Assembly: GCA_016234935.1 (NCBI GenBank)
Contig: JACRNL010000006.1
Location: 1 to 64,000 of the forward strand
From: Deltaproteobacteria bacterium
Lineage (GTDB): Bacteria > Desulfobacterota > GWC2-55-46
Direction: 5' to 3'
Length of the DNA stretch: 64,000 bases
Within the stretch, counting starts at the first letter, position 1. Each line of letters opens with the position of its first letter. The position numbers and the translations under genes were made by a program. Under the pieces are notes generated by a model, which did no database searches, was not told where the DNA came from, and worked only from the letters and a program-made list of their open reading frames with translations. Below are positions 59,815 through 64,000 of this stretch, piece by piece.

Positions 59815-62130
59815 ATGGACAAAAAAGAATTAGAATTCAGAGAACGCCTTCTCGCGACCTTCATGGTGGAAGCCGGAGATCACCTGCAGGCGCTCGAAGC
59901 GGGGCTTATCGCGCTCGAAAGGGAAGTCCCTCCTGAAGAGGCGAGGTCCGTCGTCGAGACGGTCTTCAGGGCAGCTCACAGCCTGAAGGGCGCGGCACGC
60001 GCCGTGAATATGCTTGAGATAGAACGGATATGCCAGTGCCTGGAGGACTACTTCCAATCATGGAAGCATCACGGGGTAACGAGGCTCCCTGAGCTTTTCA
60101 ACGCCATTTATGACGTGATCGAGGGCATGCGCTCTTTTCTTGCTTCCTACGACGTTAACGCGCCGGAGGGGAGCAAGACATACGTCTCCAGGCTTCTTGG
60201 CGGCCTTTCCCGCTTTGAAGCCATGGGACGCCGTGAACCGGCGCCTGAATCAAAAAAGCCGGAGGCCCCGGAAGCCCCAAAGGCCATGGAGACGCCGCCG
60301 CCGCAAACTGCGGAACCTGCAGGGGCAGGTTCTAAACCTGCCCTGAAGGAGAAGGCCGCCGCGCCGGAGACGGTAAGGATAGCGTCGTCAAAGCTCACCA
60401 AAATGCTTCTCGAAACGGAAGAGCTGCTCACGGCGAGGCTCGCCTATGCGCAGCACACCGCCCAGCTTGCGGACACCGCAGGGATGATCGAACTCATGAA
60501 GGGTGAGTTCTCAAAGATTTATCTCAACGTAATGCCGTCTATCGAAAAAGACGAGGGGCGGGCGCTTGCCCCGGCTGATACCGCAAGGCTCGGCGAACTC
60601 CTAAGCGAGACGCAGACGCGCGTGCGGGCGCTGGACGGACGGTTTAAAACCCTTGCCAAAGCGGCGCGGCTGAACCAAAAGGCATTCGACAGGATGACGG
60701 GCGCTCTGCTTGACGACGTAAAAGACGCGATGATGCTCCCCTTCAGAACGCTCCTTGAAGGCTTTCCGATACTGGTCAGGAACCTTTCGCACGAACAGGG
60801 CAAGCTCGTTGACGTCGAGTTGCGGGGCGAGGGCCTTGAAATAGACCGGCGGATACTTGAAGAGATAAAGGCCCCGCTCACCCACCTTGTCAGGAACGCG
60901 GTTGACCACGGCATAGAAAGTCCCGCTGAGCGGACGCGCCTTAAAAAGCCGGAGCGCGGCAGGATACTGATTTCAATTGCGCACGCGGAGGGGTCCAAGG
61001 CCGATATCGTCATCTCGGATGACGGCACTGGCATCGACCTCACAAGCGTCAGGGACGCGATTGTAAAAAGCGGGATCATGAGCCGCGAAGACGCGCGGCG
61101 GCTCGGCGACGAAGCCGCGCTTTCCTTCATCTTCCAATCAGGCGTCTCGACAAGCCCGATAATCACCGACATCTCCGGCAGGGGCCTGGGCCTTGCCATA
61201 GTGCGCGAGAAGGTTGAAAAGCTCGGCGGCTCTGTCTCGGCGGAAACGTCCGAAAAAAACGGAACGGTCTTCCGCATGCGGCTGCCCCTCACGCTGGCGA
61301 CCTTTCGCGGAATACTTGTCAAGGCCGGGGGCGCGGTCTTCATCGTCCCCACGGCAACGGTGATAAAGACGCTGCGCGTAAGGAACGAGGAGATAATGAC
61401 GGCTGAAAACAGGGAAACCATCGCCTTTGAAGGCAGGCCGCTCTCCTTTGTGCGCCTTGAGCATGTGCTGGAATTGCCGGTGAAGACTAAAAAGAAGGCC
61501 GCGGGCGAGGCCCGCTTCACGCAGGCCGTCATACTCGGCAGCGCCGGCGGACGAATCGCCTTCGGGGTGGAGGAGGTGCTCGGCGAGCAGGAGGTGCTCG
61601 TCAAACCTCTCGGCGCGCAGCTCGTCCGTGTGCGCAACGTCGCAGGGGCCGCCATACTCGGCACGGGAAAGCCCGTGCCCGTGCTCAGCGTGAGCGACCT
61701 TCTGGTTGAAGCTGTAAAGGCCGCCTCATCCGGGCACGCCGCCGCGCCGGCTGAAGAAAAAACGGACAGACAGCGCATCCTCGTGGTGGAGGACTCCATC
61801 ACGTCGAGGATACTCCTCAAAAACATACTCGAAGGGGCCGGCTACGACGTAAAAACAGCCGTAGACGGGGTAGACGCCCTCACCGCTTTAAAGACCGAGC
61901 CTTTCGACCTCGTAGTCTCGGACATCGAGATGCCGAGGATGCACGGCATTGACCTCACTGCAAGGATACGCGCGGACAAGAAGCTCTCGGAGCTTCCCGT
62001 CATCCTTGTGACCGCGCTCGACAGCCGTGAAGACAGAGAACGCGGGGTCAGCGTCGGGGCAAACGCATATATCGTAAAGAGCAGCTTCAACCAGGGCAAT
62101 CTGCTTGAGGTCGTAAAGAGACTGATATAG
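59815..62130 (+). CDS. Hybrid CheA histidine kinase with C-terminal REC (WspE-like)
   Basis: A 771-residue kinase. The Hpt domain has phospho-accepting His55 in RAAHSLKGAARAVNM. A linker carries a family B palindrome read PAGAGSKPALK. The P3/P4 ATPase has HLVRNAVDHGIESP (N box), DDGTGIDL (G1) and GRGLGLAIVREKV (G2). A CheW-like P5 domain follows (about 490-635), then a REC domain from about 650 with acidic VVEDS and phosphoacceptor in VVSDIEMPRMHG. The hybrid form with fused REC is that of WspE and FrzE. The start is the ATG at 59815; a TTG one codon earlier lies in the repeat. Confidence 0.95.
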   Translation: MDKKELEFRERLLATFMVEAGDHLQALEAGLIALEREVPPEEARSVVETVFRAAHSLKGAARAVNMLEIERICQCLEDYFQSWKHHGVTRLPELFNAIYDVIEGMRSFLASYDVNAPEGSKTYVSRLLGGLSRFEAMGRREPAPESKKPEAPEAPKAMETPPPQTAEPAGAGSKPALKEKAAAPETVRIASSKLTKMLLETEELLTARLAYAQHTAQLADTAGMIELMKGEFSKIYLNVMPSIEKDEGRALAPADTARLGELLSETQTRVRALDGRFKTLAKAARLNQKAFDRMTGALLDDVKDAMMLPFRTLLEGFPILVRNLSHEQGKLVDVELRGEGLEIDRRILEEIKAPLTHLVRNAVDHGIESPAERTRLKKPERGRILISIAHAEGSKADIVISDDGTGIDLTSVRDAIVKSGIMSREDARRLGDEAALSFIFQSGVSTSPIITDISGRGLGLAIVREKVEKLGGSVSAETSEKNGTVFRMRLPLTLATFRGILVKAGGAVFIVPTATVIKTLRVRNEEIMTAENRETIAFEGRPLSFVRLEHVLELPVKTKKKAAGEARFTQAVILGSAGGRIAFGVEEVLGEQEVLVKPLGAQLVRVRNVAGAAILGTGKPVPVLSVSDLLVEAVKAASSGHAAAPAEEKTDRQRILVVEDSITSRILLKNILEGAGYDVKTAVDGVDALTALKTEPFDLVVSDIEMPRMHGIDLTARIRADKKLSELPVILVTALDSREDRERGVSVGANAYIVKSSFNQGNLLEVVKRLI
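60317..60344. repeat. Family B palindrome, in frame in cheA
   Basis: GCAGGGGCAGGTTCTAAACC then TGCCCTG. Read as P-A-G-A-G-S-K-P-A-L in the linker between Hpt and kinase domains, in the same phase as in cheR. Confidence 0.8.
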
Positions 62131-62164
62131 CGAGCCGTCAAAAAAATGGGCATGGAGCATTGCC

Positions 62165-63256
62165 GTGATTAACGTTCTGATTGTTGACGATTCAGAAGTC
62201 GCAAGGATGAGCCTCCAGCACATCCTTGAATCCGACCCGGAGATACGCGTCATCGGCATCGCTGAAAACGGCGCTGAGGCGGTAAAATTCGTCGAGAGGC
62301 AAAGGCCGGACGTCATTACCATGGACGTCAATATGCCGAAGATGAACGGGCATGAGGCCACAAGAAGGATAATGGAGACAACGCCCGTGCCCATAGTGGT
62401 GGTGAGCGCCAGCTACGACAAGAACGACGTGAAACACTCGTTCATGGCCGTGGAAGCAGGGGCCGTTGCCATCATCGAGAAGCCTTATGGCCTGGAGCAC
62501 CCGGAGCATCAGGAGGCGGCCAGGATCCTCATCAATACCGTCAAGCTTATGAGTGAAGTGAAGATGGTGCGGCGTTGGATCAAGGCGGAAAGGCCCGGCC
62601 CGGCCGTGACCGCGCCGGAAGCGCACGCCGAGAGGATGGTTTCAAAAAAGATAAACATCGTCGCCATCGGCGCATCCACGGGCGGGCCGCTCGTTCTTCA
62701 GACCCTGCTCGCCGGGCTCGACAAGAACTTCCCTGCGCCTGTCGCCGTGGTTCAGCACATCGCGCACGGGTTTCTCGACGGTATGGTGACGTGGCTTAAC
62801 CAGACCACCGGGCAAAAGGTCCGTGTTGCCGTTGACGGGGAGCATCTGCTGCACGGCAACGTCTATTTCGCCCCGGATGACTTCCAGATGGGCATAGAAA
62901 AATCCGGCATCGTCAGGCTCTCAAAGGCCATGCCGGAAAACGGCATACGCCCGTCGGTATCATACCTTTTCCGCTCGGTCGCGGAGGCCTACGGCTGCGA
63001 AGCAGCCGCCGTCCTCCTTACCGGAATGGGAAAGGACGGGGCAGAGGAGCTTAAACTCCTCAAAGACGCCGGCGCGGTCACCATCGCGCAGGACATGGAA
63101 AGCTCGGTAGTCTACGGCATGCCGGGAGAGGCCGTCAGGATCGGAGGCGCATCCTACGTGCTGCCGCCCGAAAAAATCTCAAAGGCGCTTGGAAACCTCC
63201 TCGGCCATGCCGGCGGGCCGAGGGCCGGCAACGGCGTCAACAACGCAGACAGTTAG
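62165..63256 (+). CDS. cheB: CheB protein-glutamate methylesterase (WspF-like)
   Basis: Removes methyl groups from receptors and resets the pathway; 363 residues. The REC domain has VDDSEVAR and phosphoacceptor Asp54 in ITMDVNMPKMNG. The esterase catalytic triad comes from GASTGGPLV (Ser), VVQHIAHG (His) and TGMGKDGAEE (Asp). The start codon is GTG at 62165 with GGAG upstream. It lies after cheA, in the place of WspF. CheD and a separate CheY are absent. Confidence 0.95.
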   Translation: MINVLIVDDSEVARMSLQHILESDPEIRVIGIAENGAEAVKFVERQRPDVITMDVNMPKMNGHEATRRIMETTPVPIVVVSASYDKNDVKHSFMAVEAGAVAIIEKPYGLEHPEHQEAARILINTVKLMSEVKMVRRWIKAERPGPAVTAPEAHAERMVSKKINIVAIGASTGGPLVLQTLLAGLDKNFPAPVAVVQHIAHGFLDGMVTWLNQTTGQKVRVAVDGEHLLHGNVYFAPDDFQMGIEKSGIVRLSKAMPENGIRPSVSYLFRSVAEAYGCEAAAVLLTGMGKDGAEELKLLKDAGAVTIAQDMESSVVYGMPGEAVRIGGASYVLPPEKISKALGNLLGHAGGPRAGNGVNNADS

Positions 63257-63270
63257 CATCGGAGAATCCA

Positions 63271-64000
63271 ATGGAACAGGCAGGCGGCAGGTACATCCTG
63301 ATAGTCGAAGACAGCAAGACGCAGACCGCGGAGATTGACGCCATATTAAGGCAGCTCGGCTACCGCACCGCCGCGGCTTACAACGGCAAAGAGGCTTTAG
63401 ATCTGATGCGCAAGGAAAAGCCCCTGCTTGTCGTCACCGACATACTCATGCCGGAGATGGACGGGTACGAACTCTGCACCCGGATCAAGTCTGAAAGCGC
63501 CCTGAATGACACGCCTGTGGTGCTGCTTACCCAGCTTTCAGACCCCAAAGAGATAATCCGCGGCCTTGAATGCAGGGCGGACGACTTCATAGTAAAGCCC
63601 TACACGGAGACGATTCTGCTGTCGCGCATCAAGACCGTGCTCGGACTGAAACTTCAACATGAGATAAGCATAAAGAACATCAACATCCTTGTGGTGGACG
63701 ACAGCCCGACGCAGGCCAATCAGCTTAAATACCGCCTTGAGGAGAACGGCTACGCCGCGACCACGGCCTTTAACGGCAAAGATGCATATGAGACAGCTAA
63801 AAAACTGCGTCCGCACCTCATCATCAGCGACATACTCATGCCCTTGATGGACGGCTACGAGCTCGCCGACAAGATAAAGCATGACCCGGAGCTGAAAAAG
63901 ACGCCCATAATCCTCCTGACCTCTCTGCGCGACAGCAAGGACGCGGCCTTGAAGGCGCGGGTCTTTGCCGACAGCTTCATTACCAAGCCCTATGACGTGG
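63271..64000 (+). CDS. Tandem receiver-domain protein, 3' truncated by the window
   Basis: The first 243 residues are visible and the frame is open at the window edge. Two receiver domains follow each other: residues 8-125 (IVEDSKTQT, Asp57 in VVTDILMPEMDG, DDFIVKPY) and about 135-243 (VVDDSPTQA, IISDILMPLMDG, ADSFITKPY). The ATG at 63271 has GGAGA upstream. Placed where WspR would be, it is likely the output or a hybrid kinase; what follows the second REC (GGDEF, histidine kinase or nothing) decides the output type. This frame runs past the end, so the stop is unknown. Confidence 0.88.
   Translation, partial: MEQAGGRYILIVEDSKTQTAEIDAILRQLGYRTAAAYNGKEALDLMRKEKPLLVVTDILMPEMDGYELCTRIKSESALNDTPVVLLTQLSDPKEIIRGLECRADDFIVKPYTETILLSRIKTVLGLKLQHEISIKNINILVVDDSPTQANQLKYRLEENGYAATTAFNGKDAYETAKKLRPHLIISDILMPLMDGYELADKIKHDPELKKTPIILLTSLRDSKDAALKARVFADSFITKPYDV

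Noticed and set aside
60519-61826. Minus-strand frame of 435 codons
   Set aside because: It is antisense to the kinase core of cheA and has serine/arginine-rich, low-complexity content typical of shadow frames.

Overview
This 64-kb window is GC-rich chromosome from a diderm bacterium. Outer-envelope genes (lipoproteins with clear lipoboxes, OmpA-type and CpoB/YbgF-type proteins, LspA) sit among ordinary housekeeping genes. An anaerobic or microaerophilic life is suggested by a divergent bd-like quinol oxidase with c-type cytochromes, nickel-hydrogenase maturation genes, FeS proteins and a molybdate transporter. The mix recalls uncultured Nitrospirota or Desulfobacterota-type lineages; that placement is inference, as no rRNA is present. 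One tRNA gene, tRNA-Met(CAT), is present. No complete insertion sequence, prophage or CRISPR array was seen.

Layout. 0.1-1.0 kb: a decayed tyrosine integrase. 1.3-3.4 kb: fabI and an EndoQ-like PHP nuclease. 3.6-6.2 kb: a tandem Usp protein and a radical SAM/SPASM protein, both with a PCP_red-like tail. 6.2-11.1 kb (minus): a respiratory operon of a tiny membrane protein, a bd-like oxidase subunit, a monoheme cytochrome c and a triheme cytochrome fused to an ethylbenzene-dehydrogenase-like heme domain. 11.1-12.1 kb: hydrogenase protease and hypA. 12.2-17.7 kb (minus): KimA-like permease, nth, polyprenyl synthase, an orphan DNA methyltransferase. 17.8-19.8 kb: thioredoxin-like ferredoxin and a TolB-like/FG-GAP protein. 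19.8-26.4 kb: tRNA-Met, nadA, AMMECR1, aminotransferase-coaD-rsmD, yjbQ and two AT-rich orphans. 26.6-31.2 kb (minus): pstSCAB-phoU. 31.5-38 kb: hemL, a lipoprotein/caspase-like pair, CsgG-like and OmpA-like envelope proteins. 38-51.3 kb: uvrB, ileS-lspA, REC-PilZ, topA, dprA, LysM, CpoB-like and TVP38 proteins. 51.6-55 kb: DUF2249-NifU fusion, modA behind a terminator-bearing structured leader, and a beta-CASP nuclease. 55-64 kb: a chemosensory operon whose order and domains match Wsp-type systems (CheW, CheR-TPR, extended CheW, MCP, CheA-REC, CheB, multi-REC protein cut by the window end).

The most unusual feature is a dense population of short dispersed elements. Family A is a G/C-run palindrome (core GGGGTTGAACCCC / CTGAGGGGGCTCAG). 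It lies inside at least six protein genes as in-frame insertions, usually in one reading frame that yields V-E-P-x-Q-G-A peptides, and also between genes. Family B (GGCAGGTT / AACCTGCC) lies in frame in cheR and cheA. Family C is an imperfect inverted repeat with fixed ends, tandem at one site. Family D is about 120 bp with terminal inverted repeats, and three of its five copies begin directly after the TGA stop of a minus-strand gene. Two genes, mcp and yjbQ, have their last codons, stop codon and downstream bases tandemly repeated in units of about 41 bp. The in-frame family resembles in concept the palindromic elements known in Rickettsia genes; I know of no description of this set.

Other points worth checking are a possible AUA start for lspA, an ileS gene with two AT-rich internal segments, a likely frameshift in the methyltransferase and a possible leaderless 36-residue membrane protein.
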